49,505 bases of DNA from Desmonostoc vinosum HA7617-LM4. Lineage in GTDB: Bacteria; Cyanobacteriota; Cyanobacteriia; Cyanobacteriales; Nostocaceae. A program made the position numbers and the translations under genes. The stretch is from assembly GCA_019359515.1 (NCBI GenBank), contig JAHHHC010000047.1, positions 1 to 49,505 of the forward strand, written 5' to 3'. Below are positions 17,434 to 27,589 of this stretch, in pieces (within the stretch, counting starts at the first letter, position 1; every line of letters begins with the position of its first letter). The notes beneath the pieces were generated by a model that worked only from the letters and a program-made list of their open reading frames with translations, did not search any database and was not told the origin of the DNA.

Positions 17434-18579
17434 TTAGATCAAAGCAATTAGTGCTTTAACTCCTGCTTCTGCAACTTCCTGAACAGCAGCTTCTGCTAAG
17501 TCTTCGATTAAACCTTGAATTCCTTGAGAAAGAGTATCCTGTGCGACAAATCTCCAAAATAGACGCGCTTGAGAAATCTGATCCCAGTTCTCTACAATTT
17601 GCTGATTAGCTGTAGAATCAGTCCAATCATTATCACGATTACGTCCAAAAACGGTTATCGTCCCATCAACACTTCCTTGGTGTGACAAGGTATAACCAAT
17701 TCCAAACGGTGTCATAATCACGACAGCAAGTGCATAATCAATATTGAGAAAACCGCTGTTATGCATATGTCCTGAAAATGTGACATTTCCTTGGGAGCTT
17801 ATAACCACATCAAGCCATCCTCCGATAGATGCCCAATCTTGAGTCGTTACATGGTTATTAAAATGAACTATTTCTGGTGATACTATAGCTCCGGTTGCTG
17901 GCGACCAATTTATATCTCCATGTTGGAAATTGTTAACTCGTCCTTGTCCGAAAAATGAAGAGTCCATTTCGTCTGTTGTAGGATAGCCCAAAAACGAACG
18001 TTCCCAACCTATCGAAGCCCATTTATCACGAATTGCCCCATGAACTTCATGCGCTCCAGTAGAAGGACTCCAATAAACTGATCCTCCTTGAAAATGATTG
18101 AACCGTCCAATACCATCTGGTGTTGGTGTTTCATCTGTTAGTGGATAACCAAGCAAACTACGCTCCCAACCAATCGAAGCCCATTTGCCTAAAATATCTC
18201 CATGAACTTCGTGTGCTCCAGTAGAAAGACTCCAATAAATTGATCCTCCCTGAAAGTGATTGAACCGTCCAATACCATCTGGTGTTGGTGTTTCATCTGT
18301 TAGTGGATAACCAAGCAAACTACGCTCCCAACCAATCGAAGCCCATTTGCCTAAAATATCTCCATGAACTTCGTGTGCTCCAGTAGAAGGACTCCAATAA
18401 ATTGATCCTCCCTGAAAGTGAATAAAGAAACCAATTGCATCAGGACAATTCTGCAAATCAGTAGTTGCTTTTCCTAACAAACCAGTTTCTCCTCCTAATT
18501 GGTTATATTTGGCTTTAATTTCATTAGAAGCTATTTGAAATGGAGGTAGTGGTGCTACTGTTATTTCAGAAATATTCAT
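17434..18579 (-). CDS. LGFP-repeat protein
   Basis: This 381-residue protein has four or five LGFP repeats in its first 230 residues, each with the pattern I.DKW...GWE.S.LGYP.TDE followed by FQGG.IYWSP.TGAHEV. Two of the repeats (about 54 residues each) are nearly identical at the DNA level. LGFP repeats are known from cell-wall-associated proteins, where they probably anchor a protein to the envelope or to glycans. The C-terminal 150 residues form a different, beta-rich domain ending in an amphipathic helix (DLAEAAVQEVAEAGVKALIA). There is no signal peptide. The ATG at 18579 is used in preference to an upstream TTG. It lies head-to-tail downstream of the large adhesin on the same strand. Confidence 0.85.
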   Translation of the reverse strand: MNISEITVAPLPPFQIASNEIKAKYNQLGGETGLLGKATTDLQNCPDAIGFFIHFQGGSIYWSPSTGAHEVHGDILGKWASIGWERSLLGYPLTDETPTPDGIGRFNHFQGGSIYWSLSTGAHEVHGDILGKWASIGWERSLLGYPLTDETPTPDGIGRFNHFQGGSVYWSPSTGAHEVHGAIRDKWASIGWERSFLGYPTTDEMDSSFFGQGRVNNFQHGDINWSPATGAIVSPEIVHFNNHVTTQDWASIGGWLDVVISSQGNVTFSGHMHNSGFLNIDYALAVVIMTPFGIGYTLSHQGSVDGTITVFGRNRDNDWTDSTANQQIVENWDQISQARLFWRFVAQDTLSQGIQGLIEDLAEAAVQEVAEAGVKALIALI

Positions 18580-18798
18580 GACTATCAATCTCGATGATTA
18601 ATGTTACTCGCATTTTGATTAACCCATTTCAAAATTACAGATTAGATATTTTCTAAATTACAGTTTTGTAATTTGGGTAAGCTCAATTTATGCTATATCT
18701 CAAAAAAATAAATGAGACAAAAGTCATGTTTATAAATAGGACAAAAGTCATGTTTCAATAGTTACTTCATGTTGTTCCAGATTACTAAGGTTAGCCTT

Positions 18799-18977
18799 AG
18801 CTCGACTTTATCCAAAATTAAGAACTTGGTTTTCTTTATCTGGCAAAAACCCTGGCTTTTTGGCAAATACTTTTTCCATCTCACTGATTTTCGCTTAAGT
18901 CCAAAAAGTAAAACTACTGTCCCACAATGGTTTCGGCGTCAGGTTTTGGGTTTCGTAAAAATGGATAAAGTCGAGCT
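18799..18977. mobile_element. MITE-like element with 16-bp terminal inverted repeats
   Basis: AGCTCGACTTTATCCA (18799-18814) and TGGATAAAGTCGAGCT (18962-18977) are exact reverse complements, enclosing about 147 bases with no gene. The size and structure fit a miniature inverted-repeat transposable element. An open frame crosses it, but the codons run through both inverted repeats and look meaningless. Confidence 0.65.
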
Positions 18978-19110
18978 TAGAGGATGTTTGAAAAGTTGTG
19001 AGTGGTCACAAATTATGCTAACCGCCTAACCCAGATTTCTCACAAAGCTTGAAGAAATAGGGGTCAAAAACTGCCATTCAATTAAGGAAATTAATCTGCC
19101 TGAAACCATT

Positions 19111-19138
19111 GTAGAGACGTTACATGTAACGTCTCTAC
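19111..19138. repeat. 28-bp perfect palindrome
   Basis: The sequence starts GTAGAGACGTTACA and continues as its own reverse complement. It lies 47 bases past the adhesin stop codon. Similar GTAGAGACGT palindromes are, as I recall, dispersed in Nostoc genomes. It may stabilise the mRNA end or act as a terminator. Confidence 0.7.
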
Positions 19139-19185
19139 TCCGGGGCATCCTGAACCACCGTTATAAAATTGTTATTTTTAGCGAG

Positions 19186-22100
19186 TTATGCATTTCCTCC
19201 GTAGTAAACATGATCCGCAAGACCCAAACCGTTGTTATACTTATCCAGGTTGGAATTAATTACACTACCAGCCTCTAATCCATAGAGAACATTGGTGTTG
19301 GAACTGTAGGGATTTGGCAAGCTGGAGGCACTCGAAATGCCTTGATTCCAGTAAGTATCAGCAAGGGGACTATTAACACTGCTACCAGTCATACTGTTTA
19401 ATGCGCCATCGCCCTTCTTGTCACCATTTTCGTCTGGAGTTATAGCTTGCAACCAATTGATGCCTTCGTTAATGTAGTATCGAGCATCTTTATCAGTTGT
19501 ATTGGCGGTGTCAATGGGGTTGCCAGCGAGGTAATTCAACCAACCAGCAACCAAAGAGCGGCCAAGATCGTAACGCTTATCTCCGTTCGGGTGTTGGGAA
19601 GCATCAACAATCTGGAGTGCCTGTTTACGAGAATAGAAGAGAGTATCTTCACCTGCATCACTTTTACCATTCCGGTTGTAGTCGCCGATTAGTACACCTG
19701 TTTCATATTGCCCGGTCACTGGATCGAGAACTTTTCCAGGTTGTGCAGAATTGGTGTAAGGTGCGAACAGAAGATCGCCGTCAGCGAAATTGAACTCTGT
19801 TTTTTGTGATGGTTCGTTGCCTTGAATACCGTCCCAGAAGGTTTGCCAGGTTGTGTTCTGCCAGAAGCCGGGAGTACGTACACCAGGGGCTGATGGGATG
19901 GGAGCAGCGAGAATAGTGTCAGTGTCGGTGGCACTGTTGTTGCTGGTATTGGTGTCAGTGAAACCAGTTGGGCCTGCGATCGTAGCAGTGTTGACTAAAG
20001 AAGCGGGAGTAGGTTTGAGAATATCCAGATAGCGAATCTTGAACTCATCTTCGGGAGTTGTGTCTACCGCCGAAGCTGCGATGATGATAGTGTTACCCGC
20101 ATATTTACCTGCATTCACATCTGCCCAGCGATCGCTTGTGAGATTGGTTTCGTTAACTTCGTTGAATCCAAAGCCGTTAAGAATTGAGTCGTTTAAAGTC
20201 GTGAGGGTATTGTTATTGTTAAAGTTACCAATCCATACTGAGATATCACTGTCATTGATGACGTATTGCAGATAGGCGCGGTCTAAAATAACAGATTCGG
20301 AGAATTGGAATAGGACGTAGTTATCTCGCCCTCCAACGTTATCAACGCGATGAGTTCCGTTTCCATTTCCTTCACTGCTATCGGTAACACCTAAACCACC
20401 GCCAGAATAGCTACCCAGATAAGCATTACTCCAAGCTCCATTTGTCCCATCAACGCGGCTAAAGGCACGGGCTGTAACAGTAATACCATCCTTTGTAAAC
20501 GTCCGAGTATTTCCATCCGTTCCATCCAGCGCACTACCAGGATTGGTAGCGAGGTCAAATGTGGTCAGACTACCTGTAGAACCTGTAGAGACGGGGTTAT
20601 TAGCTACCGTACCGTTTACCGTATAAGTGATACTACTACCTGCTGTCAAGGTCACGTAATCGTTGATGCTGCCTGTTCCACTGATTTGATTGTCTTTAGC
20701 TCCTGCGGTAGCGACACTAGTCCAAGTCACATCGGTAAGATTCGTTGGCATGATATCGCTCACCAAGGCATTGGTAGCAGTCATCAGACCATTATTTTTA
20801 GCGACAATGGTGTAGGTAATCTTCTGTCCGGGGGTAACAGTTGTCAAACCATCGGTTTTGGTAATTGACAGGTCGCCGATGTTTTTAATTAGTCCTGCAT
20901 CAATCGTCAGGTTATCAGTTGTACCGACAGAGAATTGAGCCGTTGTGCCGTTGACATTAACAACATCACTATCAACCGCATCGCTTCCCATTTTGGCGGT
21001 GGTAAATCCATCGAAGCCAGTGGGTTGAACGAATTGAACGCTGTAGCTGCTGTTGGCGTTGACGTTGAATTGGTAAAGACCATTGGTATCGGTGGTCGTT
21101 GTCCCAATTTGAGTACCTGCTTGGTTAAAGAGCTTAACAGCTACACCAGAAACTCCTGATTCACCTGCATCTTGAACACCATCTCCATCAACATCGTACC
21201 AAACGCGATCGCCTATCTTAACAGTAGAAGCAGCAACAATCGTGTCTGTGTCGGTGGCGCTGTTGTTGCTGGTGTTGGTATCAGTGAACCCAGTGGGGCC
21301 TGTAATTGTAGCAGTGTTGTTGACAGAGCCACCGATTTGAGTCGTTGCTTTGAGGATATCAAGAGATTTGAGCTTAAAGCTATCGTTGGTATCGCCGATT
21401 TTAGCGGCAATTACCACAGCGTTACCTACAATGTTATTCGCATTGATATCTGCCGTGCGGTCAGTGCTACCACCGTTGTTGAATTCGGTAAAGCCGAAGC
21501 TATTGAGAACCGAATTATTTAAGGTAAGGTGATTGGTGTAAGGATTGTTGAAATTACCAACCCAGATAGAGATGTCACTATCCCCACCGTCAACGTAAGC
21601 TAATGCAGCTTTGTTAATAACCACCGACTCAGAGAATTCTAGCAAAACGTAGTTGTTAAGACCGGAATTATCGATGCGATGGCTTCCACTATTACCATCT
21701 TCAGTGCCATCAATTACACCTAAGCCCCAACTGCCGTAGATACCCAGAGCAGCGGTATTCCAGGTTCCCGTGCTGGTGCTACTGAAAGCACTGGCGTTGA
21801 CAGAAACACCATTAGCAGAGAAGGTGCGAATGTTACCCACAGTACCATTGCTCGAACCGCTACTTGTCAAGCTAATGGTGGTGGGAATGGTGTAGGAAGG
21901 AAGCGGGTTAGCGGCTACAGTTGCATTCACCGTATAGGTGATGCTGCTACCGGCTGCTAAGGTGACGTAATCGTTGATGTTGCCTGTTCCACTGGTTTGA
22001 TTGTCCGTTGCACCACCGGTAGCTACGCTAGTCCAAGCGATATTGGTCAAATTGCTGGGCATGATATCGCTCACCAAGGCATTGGTAGCAGTAATCAGAC

Positions 22101-24918
22101 CATTATTTTTAGCCACGATGGTGTAGGTAATCTGCTGTCCGGGGGTAACAGTTGTCAAACCATCGGTTTTGGTAATTGATAGGTCGCCGGCATTTTGATA
22201 AATTCCTGCATCTAAAGTCAGGTTGTTTTCCCCAGAAGCCAGGGTAACAATTTGAGTTTTGCCAGTACTGGCATTAGCATCAGAATCTACAGCATCATTA
22301 GCACCTATGTTAGCTTGAGTAAATTGATATCCCCCAGGCAAATTAGAGAATCCGACTTGATATTGTTGACCTGGTGTTAGTCCAGCGAAGTTGTAGTTGC
22401 CATTAGCATTGGTAGTTGTGGTGATGGTGGTATCGCCAATGCCGTTGATGATGCCATCTGATCCGCCGCTAGTTAGGGTAACAGTTACACCACTTACTCC
22501 CGTTTCACCTACATCTTGAATGCCGTTGTTGTTGCCATCATTGAATACAAAATCTCCCAAGGATGCTGTTTTGTAAAACCCGGAATCGATTGTGGTATCA
22601 TTCTCCCCAGCAGAGAGGTTAACTACATCGCTAATCAGTCCATTACTGTCAATCGCATCATTACTACCGATATTGACGGGACTAACACCATTAAAGCCAT
22701 TAGGTTGTACAAATTGAACTTTGTAATCTCCTGGTTGCAGGTTGGTAAAGGAGTAGAGTCCATTACCGTCTGTGGTTGTAGTGGTAATAACGTTACCTGC
22801 CGCATCCAACAGTTTAACTGTGGTATTCGCTATACCTGCTTCCCCTGCATCTTGGATACCGTTGGCGTTTTTGTCTTCAAAGACAAAGTTCCCTAAGCTG
22901 GCTAGTTGTACTAACCCAGCATCTAATGTGCCGTTAAATTCGCCTGATGTCAGGGTGACTGTTTGGGTTAAACCAGTTGTGGAATTAGCATCGCTGTCTT
23001 TGCTATCATCCCCCACATTGGCTGTGCTGAAGCTGTAACCTGTTGGCGATGTAAATTTAACTTGATAATTTCCAGGGGTTAAGCCGCTAAAGCTGTAACC
23101 ACCATTTGCATTTGTGGTGGTTGTAGCGATGACACTACCAGTGACAGGGTTAATTAATTCTACTGTTACCCCTGCTACCCCTGCTTCACCTACATCTTGA
23201 ATGCCGTTGTTGTTGCCATCATTGAATACAAAGTCTCCCAAGGATGCTGTTTTGTAGAACCCGGAATCGATTGTGGTATCATTCTCCCCAGCAGAGAGGT
23301 TAACTACATCGGTAATCAGTCCATTACTGTCAATCGCATCATTGCTACCGATATTGACGGGACTAACACCATTAAAGCCATTGGGTTGTACAAATTGAAC
23401 TTTGTAATCTCCTGGTTGCAGGTTGGTAAAGGAGTAGAGTCCATTACCATCTGTGGTTGTGGTGGTAATGATATTACCTGCTGTATCCAACAGGTTGACT
23501 GTGGTATTGGCTATACCTGCTTCCCCTGCATCTTGAATCCCGTTGGCATTTTTGTCTTCAAAGACAAAGTTCCCTAAGCTGGCTAGTTGTACTAACCCAG
23601 CATCTAATGTGCCGTTAAATTCGCCTGATGTCAGGGTGACTGTTTGGGTTAAACCAGTTGTGGAATTAGCATCGCTGTCTTTGCTATCATCCCCCACATT
23701 GGCTGTGCTGAAGCTGTAACCTGTTGGCGATGTAAATTTAACTTGATAATTTCCAGGGGTTAAGCCGCTAAAGCTGTAACCACCATTTGCATTTGTGCTA
23801 GTTGTAGCGATGACACTACCATCAAGGGGGCTGATTAATTCTACTGTTACCCCTGCTACCCCTACTTCACCTACATCTTGAATGCCGTTATTGTTGCCAT
23901 CATTGAATACAAAGTCTCCCAAGGATGCTGTTTTGTAGAACCCTGCATCAATAGTTCTGTTAACCTCTCCACCAATTAAGGTAATAGGTGCGGAGGTCAA
24001 ATTATTGCGGAAGTCAGCATTGGAATCTAGAGATGTGTTGCCTTGCAGGTAAGGACTGACTGTATTAAAGCCTGCTGGTAAGCTAAATCTCACCTGATAG
24101 GTACTGGGCAGTAGCGGTCCAAACTGATACCAGCCCTTCTCAATTTGTGTTGTGTGGGGATTGTCTCCAGTAAGAGTGGTGCCAAGAACATTACCCTTGC
24201 CATCAAGTAACGTAACTGTTGCACCATCTATTCCTTCTTCATTAGCCTCTTGAACCCCATTGGCATTTAAGTCATGCCAAACGAAATCTCCAATACCTGC
24301 TGTCTTGACTTCCATCAAAATCGGTTGCAGGTTGGCACTTTTAACAATTACTCCAAAATCTTGCCCTGCTACTGGTACAAAGTTAGTGCCATTGGTTACA
24401 GCAAAACTCACTAACGCATCTGCTTTCTGCTGACTATAAACTTCCAATGAGTCGTAGTCTGCGTTATTTAATACAGGTGTTTCTCCCAGCAGTTTCCAGA
24501 TAGCTAGCTGTACATCACCCCAAGTGTAGTCAACGTTATTGTAGCGGTATTTGTCGTTGACTAGGTTGGTTGCTTCTGTAACGTTATTTATCAACCAGTT
24601 GATTTGCTTAAGTTGATTCAGGTATTGTTCAGCAGGCAAATTGGTTGTTTGTGAACCTGCATAAAGGATACCAGCGGGTATGTTGCCGTAGCTGGAATAT
24701 ACACTAGCTTGATTATAAGTACCTCTACTAACTGCAACGGTACTATTAACACACCAAGCGTCATAGACTCCATTCAGTTGTCCGCCATTAGTGATGGTGA
24801 CATTTATGTAACTGGGTAAAAGAGATGCTGTAGTTGTTGATGTGTCGTAATCAGTGATGATTTCTGTTGCTGTAGTTGGTAATATTGAGTTGAAGATTGA
24901 GAGATTGTTATCTGCCAT
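19186..24918 (-). CDS. Giant SdrD B-like / DUF11 repeat adhesin
   Basis: This 1910-residue surface-type protein opens with a roughly 200-residue domain holding YDAWCVN and WGDVQLAIW, resembling a thioester (TED) domain. Then follow seven SdrD B-like modules (G-D/N-F-V-F-x-D-x-N-x-N-G-I-Q-D), six in series and one later. Two DUF11 modules (LSITKTDGLTTVTPGQQITY) each carry an inserted beta-domain (DNYVLFQFSESV). The C-terminal domain, about 250 residues, begins TPGFWQNTTWQTFWDG. SdrD-type modules bind calcium and form stiff stalks; this is probably a secreted adhesin, but there is no classical signal peptide or LPXTG anchor. AGAGGA at 24925-24930 lies seven bases before the ATG at 24918, so that start is chosen over an upstream ATG at 24936. 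Confidence 0.9.
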   Translation of the reverse strand: MADNNLSIFNSILPTTATEIITDYDTSTTTASLLPSYINVTITNGGQLNGVYDAWCVNSTVAVSRGTYNQASVYSSYGNIPAGILYAGSQTTNLPAEQYLNQLKQINWLINNVTEATNLVNDKYRYNNVDYTWGDVQLAIWKLLGETPVLNNADYDSLEVYSQQKADALVSFAVTNGTNFVPVAGQDFGVIVKSANLQPILMEVKTAGIGDFVWHDLNANGVQEANEEGIDGATVTLLDGKGNVLGTTLTGDNPHTTQIEKGWYQFGPLLPSTYQVRFSLPAGFNTVSPYLQGNTSLDSNADFRNNLTSAPITLIGGEVNRTIDAGFYKTASLGDFVFNDGNNNGIQDVGEVGVAGVTVELISPLDGSVIATTSTNANGGYSFSGLTPGNYQVKFTSPTGYSFSTANVGDDSKDSDANSTTGLTQTVTLTSGEFNGTLDAGLVQLASLGNFVFEDKNANGIQDAGEAGIANTTVNLLDTAGNIITTTTTDGNGLYSFTNLQPGDYKVQFVQPNGFNGVSPVNIGSNDAIDSNGLITDVVNLSAGENDTTIDSGFYKTASLGDFVFNDGNNNGIQDVGEAGVAGVTVELINPVTGSVIATTTTNANGGYSFSGLTPGNYQVKFTSPTGYSFSTANVGDDSKDSDANSTTGLTQTVTLTSGEFNGTLDAGLVQLASLGNFVFEDKNANGIQDAGEAGIANTTVKLLDAAGNVITTTTTDGNGLYSFTNLQPGDYKVQFVQPNGFNGVSPVNIGSNDAIDSNGLISDVVNLSAGENDTTIDSGFYKTASLGDFVFNDGNNNGIQDVGETGVSGVTVTLTSGGSDGIINGIGDTTITTTTNANGNYNFAGLTPGQQYQVGFSNLPGGYQFTQANIGANDAVDSDANASTGKTQIVTLASGENNLTLDAGIYQNAGDLSITKTDGLTTVTPGQQITYTIVAKNNGLITATNALVSDIMPSNLTNIAWTSVATGGATDNQTSGTGNINDYVTLAAGSSITYTVNATVAANPLPSYTIPTTISLTSSGSSNGTVGNIRTFSANGVSVNASAFSSTSTGTWNTAALGIYGSWGLGVIDGTEDGNSGSHRIDNSGLNNYVLLEFSESVVINKAALAYVDGGDSDISIWVGNFNNPYTNHLTLNNSVLNSFGFTEFNNGGSTDRTADINANNIVGNAVVIAAKIGDTNDSFKLKSLDILKATTQIGGSVNNTATITGPTGFTDTNTSNNSATDTDTIVAASTVKIGDRVWYDVDGDGVQDAGESGVSGVAVKLFNQAGTQIGTTTTDTNGLYQFNVNANSSYSVQFVQPTGFDGFTTAKMGSDAVDSDVVNVNGTTAQFSVGTTDNLTIDAGLIKNIGDLSITKTDGLTTVTPGQKITYTIVAKNNGLMTATNALVSDIMPTNLTDVTWTSVATAGAKDNQISGTGSINDYVTLTAGSSITYTVNGTVANNPVSTGSTGSLTTFDLATNPGSALDGTDGNTRTFTKDGITVTARAFSRVDGTNGAWSNAYLGSYSGGGLGVTDSSEGNGNGTHRVDNVGGRDNYVLFQFSESVILDRAYLQYVINDSDISVWIGNFNNNNTLTTLNDSILNGFGFNEVNETNLTSDRWADVNAGKYAGNTIIIAASAVDTTPEDEFKIRYLDILKPTPASLVNTATIAGPTGFTDTNTSNNSATDTDTILAAPIPSAPGVRTPGFWQNTTWQTFWDGIQGNEPSQKTEFNFADGDLLFAPYTNSAQPGKVLDPVTGQYETGVLIGDYNRNGKSDAGEDTLFYSRKQALQIVDASQHPNGDKRYDLGRSLVAGWLNYLAGNPIDTANTTDKDARYYINEGINWLQAITPDENGDKKGDGALNSMTGSSVNSPLADTYWNQGISSASSLPNPYSSNTNVLYGLEAGSVINSNLDKYNNGLGLADHVYYGGNA
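22516..23877. repeat. Tandem 681-bp repeat inside the adhesin gene
   Basis: Two nearly identical units of 681 bases (227 codons, two SdrD B-like modules each) start at about 22516 and 23197. The scarcity of silent differences points to recent duplication or gene conversion. The DUF11 parts are repeated more loosely, with about 1311 bases between 20686 and 21997. Confidence 0.75.
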
Positions 24919-25104
24919 AAGTTTTCCTCTGGGCATTTATGTTAGTTGGTTCGACACTCGTCTTGAAAATCTCACGATTAAACTTAAGTAAATATATGCA
25001 TTTACTTGTTCTTTTATATAACTAGTAGTCTGTCAAACTTATTTTGACGGTTAGAGAGATGGGATAAATCGCCATTTATACAGAAAATCTATCCGTCTAA
25101 GCGA
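24919..25104. other. Upstream region of the adhesin gene
   Basis: AT-rich sequence with the adhesin ribosome site at 24925-24930. I see no clear promoter pair. Confidence 0.3.
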
Positions 25105-25264
25105 ACGAAATCATCAAACAAGGGATTGTTGAAAGCATATCTGTTCGTCATATTGGAAGATTGCTTGAAGAAGCAGAACTTAAACCCCACGCCTTGTCGC
25201 TACTGGTTACCCCCCTGTGGAGGAAGAATTTGACGCAAAAGTGGAAGACATAACTGCTTTATAT
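25105..25264 (+). pseudogene. IS630-family transposase remnant
   Basis: The frame reads EIIKQGIVESISVRHIGRLL, EEAELKPH and then, after a one-base frameshift near 25212, PPVEEEFDAKVEDITALYI. This is the helix-turn-helix and linker region of an IS630-type transposase. Both the start and the catalytic DDE part are missing. Confidence 0.6.
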
Positions 25265-26446
25265 ATCACGTACTAGTTAAAGTATTGTTAAAGCTGAATT
25301 GACGAGTATCTATTTATTTCCTTCTTAGTTGCTCCCTGTTAAAATTTCCTTACTACCTACCTAGGCAAGTAGTTTCGGAAATAAAATCTGATTCCTAGAT
25401 GCATATATCTTGACTGTCTCTCTCAAAAAAAATAAGCGTAATTATCCTGAAATAGTAATTTGAAGCGATTTAACGATTTTTTTACCAAAACTTAAAAATC
25501 AAGTTTCCCAATAATATATATAGAGAGTTAATTTACACAAACTCAATAAATAATGTTGTATGCAACTTTTAGAAAACTCTTATTTAAGAAGCATTCTGTA
25601 GATAAGCTATTTAGATAAAGACAAAACACTTATCGACAGAATAGTTACTATGACTAGGGTTTAGTATTTTGCGAAATATTAAGTCGCACATCGCGTTAAA
25701 TATGTCTGGCATATAAATCTTAAAAAATCAATAAAATTAGCGTTTTGAGTCTTTAATTAAATAAATATTTTTTGTGTAATATGATTTTTATCAGCTTGAT
25801 AAAAATCATAAAGAAAGCTTTAAAAGGATGTGCTAGCTACTGAGACTGTTACGGAAACTGTCGTCAGGGGCGTGTGACGTGAGAAGTGCCATTACTTAAT
25901 TTATTGACTTCTCAATACCGTTGCCAAAAAAAGAGTATGAAGAGGTAGGGCTGTCGTAGTAGAGTTATTGTCTTCCCAAACGACAACCCAAAAACTACGA
26001 TGGGAGCAACGCGATTTTCTGAGATCGGAACAAAAACAAGCGATCGCTAAAACATAGATTTAAGCAGAAGGTGATTTTATGAACATTAAATATACTGAAG
26101 AACACGAGAATTAATCTTGATGAGTTATTTCAAAAAGATTGGTAACAGTTAATTTGATAATAGTTAAACTTTAATACTTAGTTTTAATTCAGACAAAAAC
26201 ACTAAATAAGGCGAGAACTGAAGTATAAAATGTTCAAGCACTGCTGGGATTAAGGAAAGAATTAAAAATAGAGTTACAAAAATTGTCCTAACTGCAAGCT
26301 TTGAGAATGTAATTACACTCTCGTACAAAAATTTTACATAGACTCATCCGCGAATCATGAAAGCTTACCAGGAGAGAGTTAAAATAGAATTGACTAATAA
26401 ATAGGTACTCAATACCTGAACAGTACCTATTTATTGGGTATAGTAC
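25265..26446. other. 1.2-kb AT-rich stretch without a recognisable gene
   Basis: I see no protein-coding gene. A structured segment lies at 25954-26000, where TCGTAGT pairs with ACTACGA and, inside it, TTGTC (25968-25972) pairs with GACAA (25982-25986). It could be a small RNA or a decayed mobile-element end; I do not recognise it. Confidence 0.35.
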
Positions 26447-27493
26447 CTATTTCTTTTGCCAGCGTGCATCTGGGCCACGCCCTAAACATTCAAGCCGTCC
26501 CTCAGTACGTTCTTGGCGTAAAATGCGGCGAATTAGATCAATCCCTACTATAGGACATTGTGATTGTAAATCTTTGATAGAGAAATCAAAGGGCATATTA
26601 CGAATTGCATCAAGCACCATAGCAGTTTTAGCACCCTTGGACTTGGTAACTGACCCAACCCGCTCCTCAAAGTCCCGGTACGCCGACAGCACAATCACTC
26701 CTAAAAAATACTCCCACCAGGACAATAAGCTATGTTGGCTAATATGCCAGTTCTGCGATGACTGGTAAAGCGTATCGTAGTAACTTTCCTTAGTTAGTTC
26801 TACAATCCGCTCTAAGCTAATAAACCGTCCTACCTCGTAACCTGCTTTGTATAGCAATAGTAGCGTCAGCAGACGAGCCATGCGTCCATTGCCATCAGTA
26901 AAAGGGTGAATGCATAAAAAATCCAGAACATAGGTCGGGATTAGTAGTAGTGGCTCAATTTCATCGGATTGCCAAAGGGTGTTGAACCGTTCGTGCAAGC
27001 TTTCCATTGCTGCTGGTGTAGCATAAGCTGGAACTGGGCGAAATCTGACTATTTTCGTGCCATCTGGATGAGTTTTACTAATTTCGTTGTCTACTGACTT
27101 CCAGCGCCCACCTTCAACAACAGCAAACTGATAAAGGTCACGGTGCAGTTGTAATACTACATTTGGTGTGAAAGGGATGTAGGCGTAGCTAGTGTGAATA
27201 GTCGTCAGCACATCTCGATAACCAGCAATTTCTTGTTCGGAGCGATCGCGCGGAGTGGTTTTTTCGGCTACCAGTTCCTTAATGCGTTCTAGTGGAGCGG
27301 TAATGCCTTCTATCCGGTTAGAAGATTCGGTACTTTGAATAATCGCAGCTTGCCGCAAGGTTTCCAATACCTGGGGTGACTGTTCTTTGAATAATTCCTG
27401 TTTGCCTTTATACTCACCAATCAGGCGGATAGTACGTAGTAAATTTTGAGTAATCTGCTGATATTCAATAAATCCTGGTTCAAAGGATTTCAT
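26447..27493 (-). CDS. Fic-family AMP-transferase
   Basis: This 348-residue protein carries the Fic core HPFTDGNGR at about residues 194-202, with the catalytic His and the phosphate-binding GNGR. Fic enzymes usually transfer AMP from ATP to a hydroxyl group on a target protein. SSNRIEG at about residues 57-63 fits the inhibitory motif (S/T)xxxE(G/N), whose Glu blocks ATP binding; here it is N-terminal, so the protein should be self-inhibited. The C-terminal 70 residues (FSIKDLQSQCPIVGIDLIRR) look like a winged helix, suggesting DNA binding or autoregulation. It stands alone, with mobile-element debris on both sides. Confidence 0.93.
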   Translation of the reverse strand: MKSFEPGFIEYQQITQNLLRTIRLIGEYKGKQELFKEQSPQVLETLRQAAIIQSTESSNRIEGITAPLERIKELVAEKTTPRDRSEQEIAGYRDVLTTIHTSYAYIPFTPNVVLQLHRDLYQFAVVEGGRWKSVDNEISKTHPDGTKIVRFRPVPAYATPAAMESLHERFNTLWQSDEIEPLLLIPTYVLDFLCIHPFTDGNGRMARLLTLLLLYKAGYEVGRFISLERIVELTKESYYDTLYQSSQNWHISQHSLLSWWEYFLGVIVLSAYRDFEERVGSVTKSKGAKTAMVLDAIRNMPFDFSIKDLQSQCPIVGIDLIRRILRQERTEGRLECLGRGPDARWQKK

Positions 27494-27589
27494 CTCGAAT
27501 TTTCCCGGATATTCCCTCTGTACTTAATTTGCCCATGTAAAGTTATTCCATCAAAAATTACCGAAAAAATGGGTCTAAAGCCCCGTCCC

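Noticed and set aside
18769-19029. Plus-strand 86-codon frame.
   Set aside because: It runs through both ends of the MITE-like element, has no ribosome site and no family resemblance.
25971-26016. The plus strand resembles the 3' end of the DGR variable region (ACAACCC, AAAA, GATG, GGAG, GATT in the same order).
   Set aside because: It needs several gaps and is not adenine-enriched in the coding sense, so it is not a template repeat. A chance match or an old VR relic cannot be told apart without alignment statistics.
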